DNA of 64,000 nucleotides from Nepenthes gracilis (taxonomy: Eukaryota > Streptophyta > Magnoliopsida > Caryophyllales > Nepenthaceae): the NCBI GenBank assembly GCA_033239525.1, contig BSYO01000023.1, positions 15,494,763 through 15,558,762 on the forward strand. The letters run 5' to 3'. Of the stretch, positions 37,675 to 48,760 are shown one piece after another. Within the stretch, counting starts at the first letter, position 1; every line of letters begins with the position of its first letter. The position numbers and the translations under genes were made by a program. The notes below the pieces were generated by a model. That model was not told the DNA's origin. It saw only the letters and a program-made list of their open reading frames with translations, and did no database searches.

Positions 37675-38272
37675 CGATAGCAATATCATCTTAATTATCA
37701 GTGTCCATATCTCACCCCTATAAGATCTAAGCCACCCAAATGTTTAGGCACTTAAGTATCACTAAATTGACTATAAATTGACATCCTTGGGTTTGCTACA
37801 CCAGAATTGACTCTAAGTTATCTTAACCTGAAGCCAGAGCCGATTGACCCTAAATTTCAAACCAAAATCAATTAACCTAAGTCTCAAATCAATATTGATC
37901 AATTCAAATACTAAATCGGTACTAATCAAATTTAAACCTCAAGGTGCCTCGCTACACTCCCTCCCGACCTCACGATCGACCACTATCACGAGTAGTTCCT
38001 CGTCTAGGATCCATTGTAGTTACTCATATTCTATCTGAAGGCAATACAAAACAGGTTAATCCACTCTTAGAATACTAATTGGGACACCACAACTAGACAA
38101 TTACTCCTAACTACCGATCCTGACTTAGTTTTAACCTAAGTCATTAAAATTAGGATAATTAGAACTATCTAGCCTACTTAATCATCTTACACATTCATCT
38201 ACATAAATAATCTTTTTTACTCTAACCTAAATTTCTGCATAAGATTCAAATCAAATTTAAGGCATTTTTTTC

Positions 38273-38286
38273 TCTCTGATACTAAT
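38273..38286 (-). other. primer binding site of chromovirus B
   Basis: On the minus strand ATTAGTATCAGAGA lies directly after the 5' LTR. It corresponds to the initiator-methionine tRNA site TGGTATCAGAG with two changes. Confidence 0.75.
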
Positions 38287-40985
38287 TATGACAGATCGTA
38301 TTTTTCTGTCAAAAATCAGATATAGTTCCATCTGTAATACGGACATTAGCCAATATAAAAATCTATACAATCTCTGTACAAAATAATATACATCTAAATA
38401 TCTCAACATCTGATATCATACAATTAACAATACCTAAAATCACATAGGATCCAATTGCCACATTTTATTTGTGACTCCAACACTGTATATCTAAAAATAC
38501 AACGTTGGTCAAGAGAGATACCACTAGGTACCTATTACAAACCATAATAACCTGTGAAAGTATAAATAAATTCAAATGACAGTGAAAACTAAATCATCTA
38601 CTTATCAGCCTAATGTACAATATCCATTATGATTCGAAAAGAAACATAAATAAATAAAATTTTTCATGACATAAATTTTACTACAAATAATAAGTCTTTG
38701 ATATGGTCTTCCAAATCTCAAGCCTAGTCCAATTCGAATCTCTATACTATCCCATCGGGTATATTAAATCTGTACTAAACTGGAGATAAGGAGAAGTAAG
38801 AGTGAGCTAAAGTCCAACAAGTGCAACACGATCAAAGACAATAATAATATATGCAAAATAAAGTAAAAGAGAAATATATGAATATGATGAGGATGCGTAA
38901 ACATAAATCATGATCTAATATGCTTTTTAAAGTATAATTAACTTTTCACATTTTATCCTTCTTCTTTTTGGGATGTAGATCATGTATAATTACTTATATT
39001 TGCTGATTAGGGCCAGTAAACCGTACTAACTAACGATGCGGGAGAACGAGGAAAGGATCATAATACTCTACATGATTTAAGGTCGTGAGCTCTTATTATT
39101 GACCCAGAGGAGGGGCCATCCATATAATGCATGTAGATAGGCCGAGCACCACGTATAGTGGTATACCTATCCCCAGTATACAGGGATAATAAAATGCTAT
39201 CCTAATCTCCCACGGTCCAGAATTAGTTATCGTCCTTCAACGGTAATATCCTAAAGCTTACCAAGGACATCACCTGCTCCAATAAGCGGCCAAGATACGT
39301 GGTCAGGATAATCCTTAAGTTTCCATTGTAATATCAATGGCATGCCGAGGGATACTACCCTCTAAACATACATCTGTGGTCCTAATTTCATAATCTTTTA
39401 ATATTTGAGGAAAAGTCCACCAAATTTCTTTCACATAGTCCTCAAACCAGAAGAATGGATCATTCATATCACATATTGTGGTATTCCCTCCGTGTACCTT
39501 TATAGTTTTTATATTTCTTATGGGCTTAGGTCTTCACATGATTTAAGTATATATACAATTTAATATAATACTTTAGAATGATTAGAAAATCCTTATCACA
39601 TTGGGTCATGTGACTATGGAGCTTCTGGATGATAATTCCTTCACAATTGGTTAGAAAATAAAATTTTTGAAGCATATAATTAAATACATGCTAATATATG
39701 CAATTTAATTAACAATTAAACCAATGTGGTATCATGCAAAATTACTTAGAAGCCTTGGGTGAACAGTGATTTTGTACATGAATAGTACCTGGTTATGCAT
39801 ATCGGATGATTCTCGAAATTTCGGACTTCTAATGGGCAAATTACTAAGTCCAAGATATAGATAATCATAATCTCAAGCCAATTAATGTATAAATTTCAAA
39901 ATAAATGCCTAAATGGAGTCCGAGCGCATCCTAGGGTTTTAGCGAACGTGTTTTCACATAAAACCCCAAATTGGATATTTAATCGGTAAATTAATATATA
40001 TAGGATTTCGGTAATAATATTCTAATCCTAATTTATGCAAAAGTCCTAAAAATTCATGGGTAAAAAGGGACCGGGCACAGATGAACAGTAATAGCGGGGT
40101 TAGGGTTTCAAAAATTTCTCCAAATACCGTACAAAACTCACAAATTGGATATGAAACTAATATATATATATATATACATGTATACATCAAATTGAATCGG
40201 GCATTGGAATGAGGATACCCAATGAAAATAAAATAAAAGTGTAAGAAAACGAAAGAGGAGGGTATGGATATACTTGTCTTGACCCGATCTATGATTTCTC
40301 CAACTTGCTTGAAGTCAAAATCGAACCCAAGAGGCTCCATTTTCTCCTTCTCTCTCTTCTCCACGCGTTTTCTCCCTCTCTTCTCTCTTTTCTTAGTGTT
40401 AAAGTGACCGTTGTAAACCCAGATGTGTTTTTATACGTTTATCGGCGCTCGAGCATTTGTTGAGCACCAAGAGACCCAAAAGGATGCACTCGAGTGCCCA
40501 TCGGGCACTCCTTGGTTGAGCATGTTCTGTTTTTCCCACCTAGGCCATGCCTTGAGTACTCCTCGGGCGTGGGAATTCTATTTTTTGCACCCGTGTGGTG
40601 CCTCAAGCACTAGTTGGGCGTGGGTCAAGCCCGAATAAAGTCTGCAGCAAGCCAGCTTCGAATTTTCATCGTCCGACACCCGTTTTGACCCTTCTTATCC
40701 AATATTTCATATCCTTGAACTCTAATTTTTATTATATTAGTTTAATAAGTCAATATTATCATAATTTAAAACTTGAAATCTTATTTACGGATTAACATTT
40801 CACAGTTTACAATTTCAGTTCATAATTTTCCTAATTTCGGATCTTTGGACTTTTCAATTCGATTCCTTCCATACCCTTTAACCTCAATTTACTTATTTTA
40901 ACTCAATTACCTCATAATTACTATATTTTGGAATTTAGAACCTCGTCATTTATTTTAACCATATCCTAAAAATCGATACATTACA
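38287..40985 (-). repeat. 5' LTR of chromovirus B
   Basis: It starts TGTAATGTATCG at 40985 on the minus strand. The TATA-like gtataaaaac is at about 40428-40437, palindromes lie upstream (40445-40570) and a GA-rich tract at 40340-40400. It is followed by the primer site at 38273-38286. Confidence 0.9.
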
Positions 40986-40990
40986 TTAAC

Positions 40991-41163
40991 TACTAATCTT
41001 GACTTAGTTCTAGTTTAAATTATTTAAATCAGGATAATTAGAACTATCCAATCTAACTTAATCATCATATACATTTATCTATTTATTTAATCTATCATAC
41101 TCTAACTGAAACTTTTGTATATGATTCAAATCAAACCTAAGATATCTCTTCTCTAATACCAAC
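40991..41163 (-). other. leader and primer site of chromovirus A, left of the B insertion
   Basis: On the minus strand AGTTGGTATTAGAG (41150-41163) follows the LTR of A as primer site. The following leader continues, after removal of B, at 31044, and the joined sequence parallels the leader of B. Confidence 0.8.
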
Positions 41164-42835
41164 TATGATGGACCAACTTTCCTGACCAAAATTCAATAGA
41201 GTTTCGATAATAAAACGGCCGCCAAATTAATATAACCTGTACAAAAATCCTATATAACACAATATATAACCATGCATCACAACACAGAATCTAAAAATAG
41301 CCACACAAACACGTGACTCTAATGTCATAACTCTAGGTATGATGTTAATTAAGATAAGATGCCACTAGGTCCCCAAATAAATCATAAATACCTGCAAAAA
41401 TATATATATCCATTATAAATAGCAAAAACTATACTATGTATACATTATCATCATCATCACATATATCGATATACATAACCATCTCAAAATAATTCAAAAT
41501 ACTCCAGCAAAAATACAAAATCACAAAAATAAGTCCAAAAGGCCCTTCCATCAACATCTGCGGCCTAGCTAACTCCTAAACTTTACCCAGTCTCATCAGG
41601 CATAAGGGCGTGCTCATCTTGAGAAGAGAAAGTAATAAGGATAAGTCAAATATTTAGCAAGTGTAAAATAATCAAAGGCAATACATACTATATGAAAAAT
41701 AAAGTAAATGAATGATATAAAGGTGAAATGAAAATGTATAAACATAAAATATGAATAAAAACATTTTCGAAGATCATTTATCTTTCCTATTTTTCTTAAT
41801 CTTCCTTTAGGTTCCAAAACATTCATAATTTCTTTATCTTTGCGAATTAGGGCTAGTACGCCATACTAGCTAAAGTTGTAAACAAATCGATTTAAAGGAA
41901 TGTGCATATCCCCACATATTCTAAGGCACTAACTACGAACCTTGAATTTAATATCCTATGACGGATAGTATATCTTTCACCCGATATATTGAGCCAGATA
42001 ATAAATAACATATATAGATACACTACTAGAGCATGTCCCATGGTTTAGGAGCAATTCATTGATTTGTTACAGTAATATCCTAAGGTATGTCAGAGAATAC
42101 TACCTTCTGAAATATAAATTCTTAGACCAAATTCTTAATTTCTTATTCTTTAGGGAAGGTTCTACCAAAAACATATACATAATTCTCACTCCTTAGAGCA
42201 TAGATCATTAGATGTAACAGATTGTGCAGTTCCTTTCAAATACTTTATATAATTCTCATACTTCTTGATATAGATACAGATAATTATTTTCTTATAAATT
42301 TATGACTTCACATACTTTCAATTATATGTACAAATCAATATAAAGTTTGGAACATGTAAGAAATTCTTACCACCGTTAACCAAACGTAACTTTAAAACTT
42401 TCGGACAATAAACCCCTTTACAATTACATGCAACATAATTTTTAGAGCATATACGTGGTAGCATATATAATGTACAGGTGGTTAAAGATCATAATTCACG
42501 TTCACAATATTTTCAGAATACATAAAATTAACATATACAAAATATATGTACATAAATACCAAATTTTCAGAGTACCCGTATCCATAAAGTTTGAATTTTA
42601 AGATTCTAAAACCAAATCATGGATAAATCTCAAGGGAAACGGGCAAAATCAAAGGAAGGTGTAGGTTACCATATGAAACTCACAAATCGGACATAAAAAT
42701 GAAGAATATATGTGCTCAAACCGTGGGTATTACAAAATATAAATTTAATCAGTTATTAAAAAATGGAACAAAAATGTAAGAAAATGAGAGAAAAGGGTAT
42801 GAGCACATTCCTAGATCAGAAAACTGGTCTCGTGG
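41164..42835 (-). repeat. 5' LTR of chromovirus A, 3' two-thirds
   Basis: It aligns with the downstream part of the B LTRs (for example 42735-42830 with 40190-40290) and ends CCATCATA before the primer site. The U3 part is missing: at about 42835 the sequence changes to GC-richer Tat internal sequence. Confidence 0.75.
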
Positions 42836-43560
42836 GTCCAAGGCACATTCCACCCTAGAAGGTGCAATCGACGGTTTTCCGCCAAGCACAGGTAAGTCAA
42901 ATGTATCCATACGAAATGCTTGAATATCATTCATTACTTGTTCTATTATACCAATCATATGAATAATTGTATGCTTGCATTAATTCAAAGACTTAGATTG
43001 CCGCTAAGTCGGGTGAACTTCTTTACCTGTGCCTTGACCGGTTGTAACCTGATCAAAAACCTCGGTTCTAGCAACCAAGTGATCTGAACATGGTCGAATC
43101 TTGAACCTTGATTATAGCAATTGAGTGGCACCGACAAGGTCGAACATTACGGCCTAGGGGGATTGCGGACCAAGAGTTGGACCTCCCGATCAAGTGGCCA
43201 TAAAAACCTTAGGGGGTTTTTAAATATGCATGCGACAACTCTTTCTTGTAGGGATGAGCACCATTAGGACTTGACGTAAGAAAGTTACGACATCCTCTAA
43301 TAGGATCGAGCGTCGATGCTTATATGCAGGCGACTACCTAGGCTACGCCAAAGCCCATCAACGATAGTCGCAAGGCTTAGCCAACAACCACACTCTCTCA
43401 ATGCCATGACCTCCTCTCGGCAGGAGCTAGCGCAACTAGGTAGATGCATCCGTTTAAAGTCAACCACGATAGGGATAACGCTTAGTTGGCAAAGCAAAGC
43501 CAAACCAACACACAATCAAAGGCATCAGCAACAAAGATTGAAGCGATCAGTTTGATTTAT
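42836..43560 (+). other. Tat spacer between lost pol and the antisense ORFs
   Basis: A GC-richer stretch with phrases such as caacgatagtcgcaaggcttagcc. A related phrase style occurs in the spacer of the Tat element at 63100-63350. No coding frame is recognised. Confidence 0.5.
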
Positions 43561-43569
43561 TAATGATCC

Positions 43570-44501
43570 AAAATCCAATTAGGGCACTCAAGTGTCCACA
43601 AAAGTACAAAAAGTAGCCTAACTAGATGAATATCTCATGGTCAAGGGCTCTCCGGAGAGCATGGTGCAGGTCCTCTACCCTCTCTCATCAAGAAGCCAAC
43701 CGGTTCTAAATGGCGGGAAGTTCCAGCATTCCTCGTGTCAAAGAAACTAATAGGAAAGTCCTGGGCTACCAAGGAGATTATCTGTCAGTAGAAACGAATA
43801 CCCTTCTAAAACAACTCGTCCAGTATTGAGGCCACCTCATTAGGTTGAAGCCTAGTCCTTAGCTCTCCCTTGAGATGGGTGCACATGCCTGGCAGTTCAC
43901 TAAGCTACTACTGACTCTTCCGAAGCTCATCCTCAAGTGACGCAAACCAATTCAGAGCTTGAGCATTGGCCAGAGTAAGGTCGAGGTAGTTAGCTCATTC
44001 TTGATTCTGCAACGCCTTGCCAACAGTGACGTTGACCTGGTCCTCCACCTTCTCAGCAGCTCAAGTAATATGCACCTTCGTCAAGTGAGCAATCTCGACC
44101 TCCTGCAAGTGGAAAGCCTCCTCCAACGTGCGGGGCACCTCCTGTGGCTATCAATCGAAAAAGAGTAGTCTGACAGAGGCCATAACGAAAAAGCATAACT
44201 GCAAGGCATAGAAATCTATGGAGCATAAGCTCCTAGTAAGGTGGGCAAACCTAGCAAGAAGAATCAATGAACTCGAGGCCAGGAAGGCCCTCAAAACCCC
44301 CCGGGGCCCAAGAGTCGAGGTGCCTGGGCAATGCCTCTCCTCAGTGGCAGCTGCTCTTGCCGAGTCATTTTCTCTGGTTTCTGCCATCGTTCGCTTGTTG
44401 TTACCTCCCTCTTCAGTTGAAGGCATAGGGGAAGTTGAAGACACTGCTTCCAATGATGAAGCAATCAAGGCTAGAATATCGATGACGTCTTGGTGAGCCA
44501 T
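43570..44501 (-). pseudogene. Tat antisense ORF, first unit
   Basis: The gene reads against the element, starting ATG at 44501-44499 (MAHQDVIDILALIASSLEAV). The first frame stays open to 44151. The remainder to about 43600 continues in other frames with heptad-like text such as LANAQALNWFASLEDELRKS, suggesting a coiled-coil C-terminus. Antisense ORFs between pol and the 3' LTR are a known feature of Tat-lineage elements and their role is unknown. The product here is not recognisable by family and is broken by frameshifts. Confidence 0.5.
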
Positions 44502-44590
44502 TCGGAAAGCAGAGCAAGCCAGAAAAAAGGATGAAAAAATTAGGGCAAAGATATTTGTAGAACAAAGGAATAAGGAGACAGCTGGGTGCC

Positions 44591-44604
44591 AACGTTTAAA
44601 TAGA
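44591..44604 (-). promoter_or_regulatory. TATA-like element of the antisense ORF
   Basis: Minus-strand TCTATTTAAACGTT lies about 90 bp upstream of the ATG at 44501, with a CT-rich leader between. The spacing fits a plant RNA polymerase II promoter, but there is no direct evidence of use. Confidence 0.4.
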
Positions 44605-45049
44605 CAATGTCTCAGTTCAGCAGAGATGTCATTTTAGGATATCAAAGAGGCATGTTGCCATAATGACTGCGACACATACCCTAACTGTAGAGTGCTGTGG
44701 CATGTACATTCATTAGCCTCGCTATGATAATTAATGTGATTCCTCCCCATGCAGCGCCCTGATAACTAGCTGCTTAGGTCCATGAGTTGGCAGAGTAGTG
44801 TGGGTAATGATGACCTGGCATACCACTTTCCAAGACTGTTGATGGACAGCACATAGCCTGAGCAAGCTTAAGTCTAATTCGGCAAGCTCGTGTCCCAACA
44901 AAGCATTCGGGATGCCCGCTCATTGGATAGATTGCTAGAAGATCGAGCCGCCAACTGCCTAGACCATTAGATTGTCAAATATCAAACAACTCACAGTAGC
45001 ATGCAAGTGCTTCAACTATTCACAACATGCAAGAGTATTGGAGCCATAT

Positions 45050-45851
45050 AACAAAGACAAAAAGTGCTCAGTAGTTTCATTCATTAATTCATTTTATAAA
45101 GTACAAAACTTGTAACAGCGAATGTACAACCCAAAAAGGAAATAAAAATACATGGAACGACGATCCGGCTACTGAAACTCTACTTCACTGGGACAAACAC
45201 CCAAAGGATAAGCAAGTACTTGGCTCTAGAAAGGAATCTCAGCTAAGAGAGCAGCACGTTCTAGATGGTCAAGAAGATGTGGCTCTAGCGTACCGCCATC
45301 TTTGAGCTGCTAAAGCAGGAAGCACATGCAAAAGTCCTCCCTGACAAGAATGAGGAGCCAAGCACCATGTCTTACCGTGGAGGCAACCACCAGAAATCTT
45401 CCATTGAGATGGGTCATAGCCGCATGACCCGTGAGTCTATGCCAGACCCGATGTGGTGACGACGGTCGAGACTCGAGGTGGACTTGAAAGCTCCTCCCCC
45501 AGTGATCACCAATAGTCTAGCATGGGCCATAGATGGAATGTTCATCCACCTTGGTAGGAAGGAGAAGAGACAACCTTCTCCTATTCGGAGATCGAACTAC
45601 TACTCCCTTAAGCCACCTTAAAAAGGACTATATGATAACAGTTGGGAGAAAAGGATAACGACCACTCTATACCTGGGCCTCATCTGTTACAACACAGGGA
45701 CAATCAGAGTATGGAACTCAGGGAAAACTTTAAATGCATCGTCAAACCTCTTAGAGCTTCCTCCGATCCCAACCAATGGTAGTGTAGGCACTACGCCCAC
45801 TCCAAACTCTCATACCTCTTGGCGGGTGAAAAAGTTACTCAGGAAGTGAAG
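45050..45851 (-). pseudogene. possible second antisense ORF region of the Tat element
   Basis: A coding-like, GC-richer minus-strand region without one long frame. Its lower end (45060-45115) carries an AT-rich, 3'-UTR-like stretch comparable to that below the first unit (43540-43610). It runs into the polypurine-like aggaagtgaag before the 3' LTR. I recognise no family. Confidence 0.3.
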
Positions 45852-47280
45852 TGTAGGAAGCCCATGATAGAATTATCAGCAGGTAGTTACCGCTAATTTG
45901 CTACACACTCGATGAATATATGAGTGGCACTTGCCAAAATTGTAGACGTAGCTCAGCGAATATTTTGTCCAAGATCACGCACCCCAAGGATGGCAATCAC
46001 AATTCAACAAATTATATCCAAAAAGGCAGTCATCATACAATGATCTCCATAATCGCCCTAACAAAGGAAAGAGCGCTCACAGATAGCGGTGGTTGCTGTA
46101 GTAAGCACTCATAATCGTTGAGACAGCTCAGCGAATCGACACTGGCTATTGTCGCCAATCGTGATACCTAAGGAATGTTGAACCGACTATAACACTACAA
46201 ATACCCATTTTTCCCTATGGGCAAGAGAGATCTCGGGCAAGGGAGAAAAAGACGAAGAAAAAGAGAAGTATGAGAAAAAAGAAGGAGAGCATAGAGAGAA
46301 GATTCAGAAGGCATGTCCACTCACTTCTCATCTCTTGTGAGGTCCCTTTCTCCTACTCTGGCCAATGGATGTGCAAGCCTCCCGCCAGCTCCATGTCCTC
46401 GTGATGTAAGATTGGTGAAGGCGACTCGTAGAGTGTGGCATAGAGAACCCTTCATCTGTAGTCAGAGAGGAGATCAACGAGTGTCCCTCTCCTCATCATC
46501 AGTTCCTAGGAAGCTTTTCCTCCTTTGGTTATCTATCTACCTGTGAGTGCATTCATCAATCAACCATTCTTCAAAGAGTGCAGAACTCTCTCCCTTTAGT
46601 AAGTCACCATCAGTCAAGCGCACTCATCGGACCTCACTCTTTTATCACGAAACCGCTACTCTGCAGCGCATTGCTCTGGAGCCCAGTCCTCCATCACCAA
46701 GCCGCTCCTCTATCAAGTGCACTACTAGAGCCTAGTCCTCCATCGCCGAGTTACTCCTCTACCAAGTGTACCGTCAGAGCTCAATCCTTCATCTCTAAGT
46801 CACCACCTAGTTGGGCGCATTCAACGAAACTCAATTCTCTATCTTTTAAAGCCGCTTCCTTATAGGGTGTACTTGTAGGAGCTTAGTACTCTATATTTTA
46901 AAGTCGTGCACTCGTCAAAACTCAATCCTCCATCTTTCAATGCCACCCCTAAAGGGCGTACCCACAGAACTCAATTTTCCATCTCTCAAAGCTGCCCCTA
47001 ACATGACGCACTTATCGGAGCTCAGTCATGTATCTCTCAAGGTCGTCCCCTAGTCATCACGTTTTGTGAAACTCAGTCCTCCATTTCTCAAAGCCGCCCC
47101 TTAGCAGGGCACACTCGTAGGAGCTCAATCGTTTATCTCTCGAAGTCATCCCCTAGTCGAGCACACTCATCGGAGTCTAGTTCTCCATCTCTCAAAGCTG
47201 CCCCCTAGTTAGGCGAACAAACTGGAGTCCAAACCTCCATCTGTAAGTCGCTCTGTAATCAAGTGCACTAGAATAAGACG
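45852..47280 (+). repeat. 3' LTR of the split Tat element, truncated
   Basis: It matches the 5' LTR from its start through the minisatellite (46570-47270) and then stops. The last 250 bp, corresponding to 26220-26470, are missing and pararetrovirus sequence begins at about 47291. Confidence 0.8.
46570..47270 (+). repeat. LTR-internal minisatellite, 3' LTR copy
   Basis: The same roughly 60-bp degenerate unit as at 25430-26230. Unit number and order differ slightly, as expected from slippage after insertion. Confidence 0.8.
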
Positions 47281-47290
47281 ATTGCTCACT

Positions 47291-47522
47291 GGAGAGGATA
47301 TTTTCAAAATATCTTTGTCAAACTAAATGGTTCAAGGTTTTGATATGTTTATTTTTGTGTTAAAATATCTTTTAGTTTAAATAGATGTTGTCATTTGATG
47401 TCAGGGTCTTCAATTTTGTCTATCATATCTAATAGAAATTCTTTTTCATCTTTGGTTCTTAATATGCTGATTTGTAATCTACAATCACATAAGTAATGTA
47501 ATTAATTTATATTTTCTTCTTC
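47291..47522 (-). repeat. inverted copy of the pararetrovirus coat-protease linker
   Basis: Its reverse complement matches 50683-50912 almost base for base with scattered differences, for example around caaaaccttgaaccattta. The match ends abruptly near 47522. It adjoins the truncated Tat LTR on the left. Confidence 0.88.
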
Positions 47523-47777
47523 TAAAATTAGTTATTGTACTAGAATTTAAACTACTGCCATTGAGTAGTTGTCTTAATTGAGATGTCATTTTACCTAATC
47601 ACTATATAAATTAAAACACAATTGTATTTACATAGATTCAATGAACGAAAACACCCATGGGACCGCCCTAATCATAAAGAAAATGCAGGTTGACCAACGG
47701 TTAATCAGACTTACTAACATTTTCAAAGTATATGCAAATGGATTATACAATAATAGATGCAGAAATTAAATAAAATT

Positions 47778-47793
47778 TGGCTCTAATATCAAA
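47778..47793 (-). other. minus-strand primer-site-like sequence
   Basis: Minus-strand TTTGATATTAGAGCCA resembles the initiator-tRNA site used by caulimovirids and copia elements. It lies on the same strand as the inverted fragment at 47291-47522, so it may belong to an inverted viral leader. The evidence is one short motif. Confidence 0.35.
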
Positions 47794-47999
47794 ATAAAAG
47801 CGAAGGATTAATAATTATATCAAGTAATCATGATTATTCAAGATAGACTATTCCTACACAATAGGTAGAAGGAATTTATAAAATTGGAACCTTTGATTTT
47901 AAAACAGCCATAGCAATTAATGATCATAAATGAATTATCTCCATTAAAAACAAATACGAAGAAAATAAGATTATTATCAATATTATTAATTAATAATTT

Positions 48000-48760
48000 A
48001 AACAAAAAGGATATAATTATATATATTATGATTTACTATAAATTATACTTAAACTATTAATCAAATTAGGAATAGATACTCCAATTTTATTATGTTTAAG
48101 ATATCAAATAAAACTAAAATAAAAAGATTCTATATTAACAATTGTTCAATCTAATTTATGTAATGGACTAATGTATTTTAATTGTGTACTAAATTTTACT
48201 ATAGATATAAAAGATTCAATAATATAAATAGTTTAGTATTAAATGTTTATCTTTTTGGGTTAACACAACAGGAAGATTGAAGAGGATTATTAATTCTCTT
48301 CAGAATTTATTTTAATTTATTAACTACACAATTTAACCCTAAATATCTTATCTAGACTCCACTTGGTGAAACTATAGTTTTGCAGGAAGAAGTAGAATAT
48401 GGTACTACCTTTATATCAAAATTATTAAAATGAGATCAAATCACCTTACCAAATGAATGACAATTTGATCTTATCCAACCATATAAACATATGACTAGAC
48501 GAAAATTTTAGAAATTACCAAAACCCTTGAAGAAAATATTATTTTTAATTTTAGACCTCAACATATATATAGATCACTAAGTTTTAATACCATCAGACCT
48601 TAAACAATTGCATCTGGAAATGAAATATTTAGACCATCAACTAGTGCTATGTATCAATCTATGTATCGCAAAAAACCCAACATGTAGAAAGTAAAAATCT
48701 GATCCAAAAAATTATTATATTACTAACCTTACAGTTACATACTTTATCAGAAATGTGATC
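48000..48760 (+). pseudogene. caulimovirid movement protein region
   Basis: Movement proteins of this family open plasmodesmata for cell-to-cell spread. At about 48143-48220 the translation shows LCNGLMYFNC and FTIDIKDS, and at about 48598-48680 it shows ASGNEIFRPSTSAMYQS, blocks I associate with the movement domain and its end. Stops and frame changes interrupt it at least five times, so it is non-functional. Identification relies on block order ahead of the coat region. Confidence 0.65.

Larger units (their letters stand above)
33785..38272 (-). pseudogene. decayed gag-pol of chromovirus B
   Basis: No usable frame remains. It is colinear with the internal region of A: 34500-34560 matches 28145-28205, 35790-35910 matches 28410-28530, 36300-36360 matches 28945-29000 and 37270-37330 matches 30221-30275 (gag zinc-knuckle area). 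It is interrupted by two solo LTRs (34723-35770 and 37506-37674). Because A and B have similar shortened internal regions, the family may already have been partly deleted or non-autonomous when it moved. Confidence 0.65.
31050..40985 (-). mobile_element. chromovirus B (Tekay-like), complete ends, inserted in A
   Basis: LTRs of 2699 bp (38287-40985) and 2722 bp (31050-33771) bracket an internal region with primer site and polypurine tract at the expected ends. The 5-bp repeat ttaac flanks both ends (31045-31049 and 40986-40990). By eye the LTRs are roughly 80-85 percent identical, so the insertion is old. Subtracting two solo LTRs inserted in it, the internal region is only about 3.3 kb. Confidence 0.9.
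27110..42835 (-). mobile_element. chromovirus A (Tekay-like), nested in the Tat element and split by chromovirus B
   Basis: Read on the minus strand: truncated 5' LTR (42835 to 41164), primer site, leader (41163-40991), insertion of B, rest of the leader and gag-pol (31049 to 27435), polypurine tract, and the start of the 3' LTR (27421 to about 27110). The leader halves at 40991 and 31049 join into one sequence that matches the leader of B (38270 to about 38060), which proves that B interrupts A. Both LTRs of A are cut, so its own target duplication is lost. Confidence 0.85.
24678..47280 (+). mobile_element. Tat-lineage Ty3/gypsy element, split by nested insertions
   Basis: Two LTRs of the same family (24678-26470 and 45852-47280) face the same way, with a primer site and gag start after the first and antisense ORFs before the second, as in Tat elements. 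The 15.7 kb between about 27110 and 42835 is occupied by minus-strand chromoviruses A and B. Own internal sequence is only about 0.6 kb on the left and 3 kb on the right. No pol is visible, so pol was either deleted with the insertion or absent. The 3' LTR is cut short at about 47280, so no target duplication can be tested. Confidence 0.8.
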
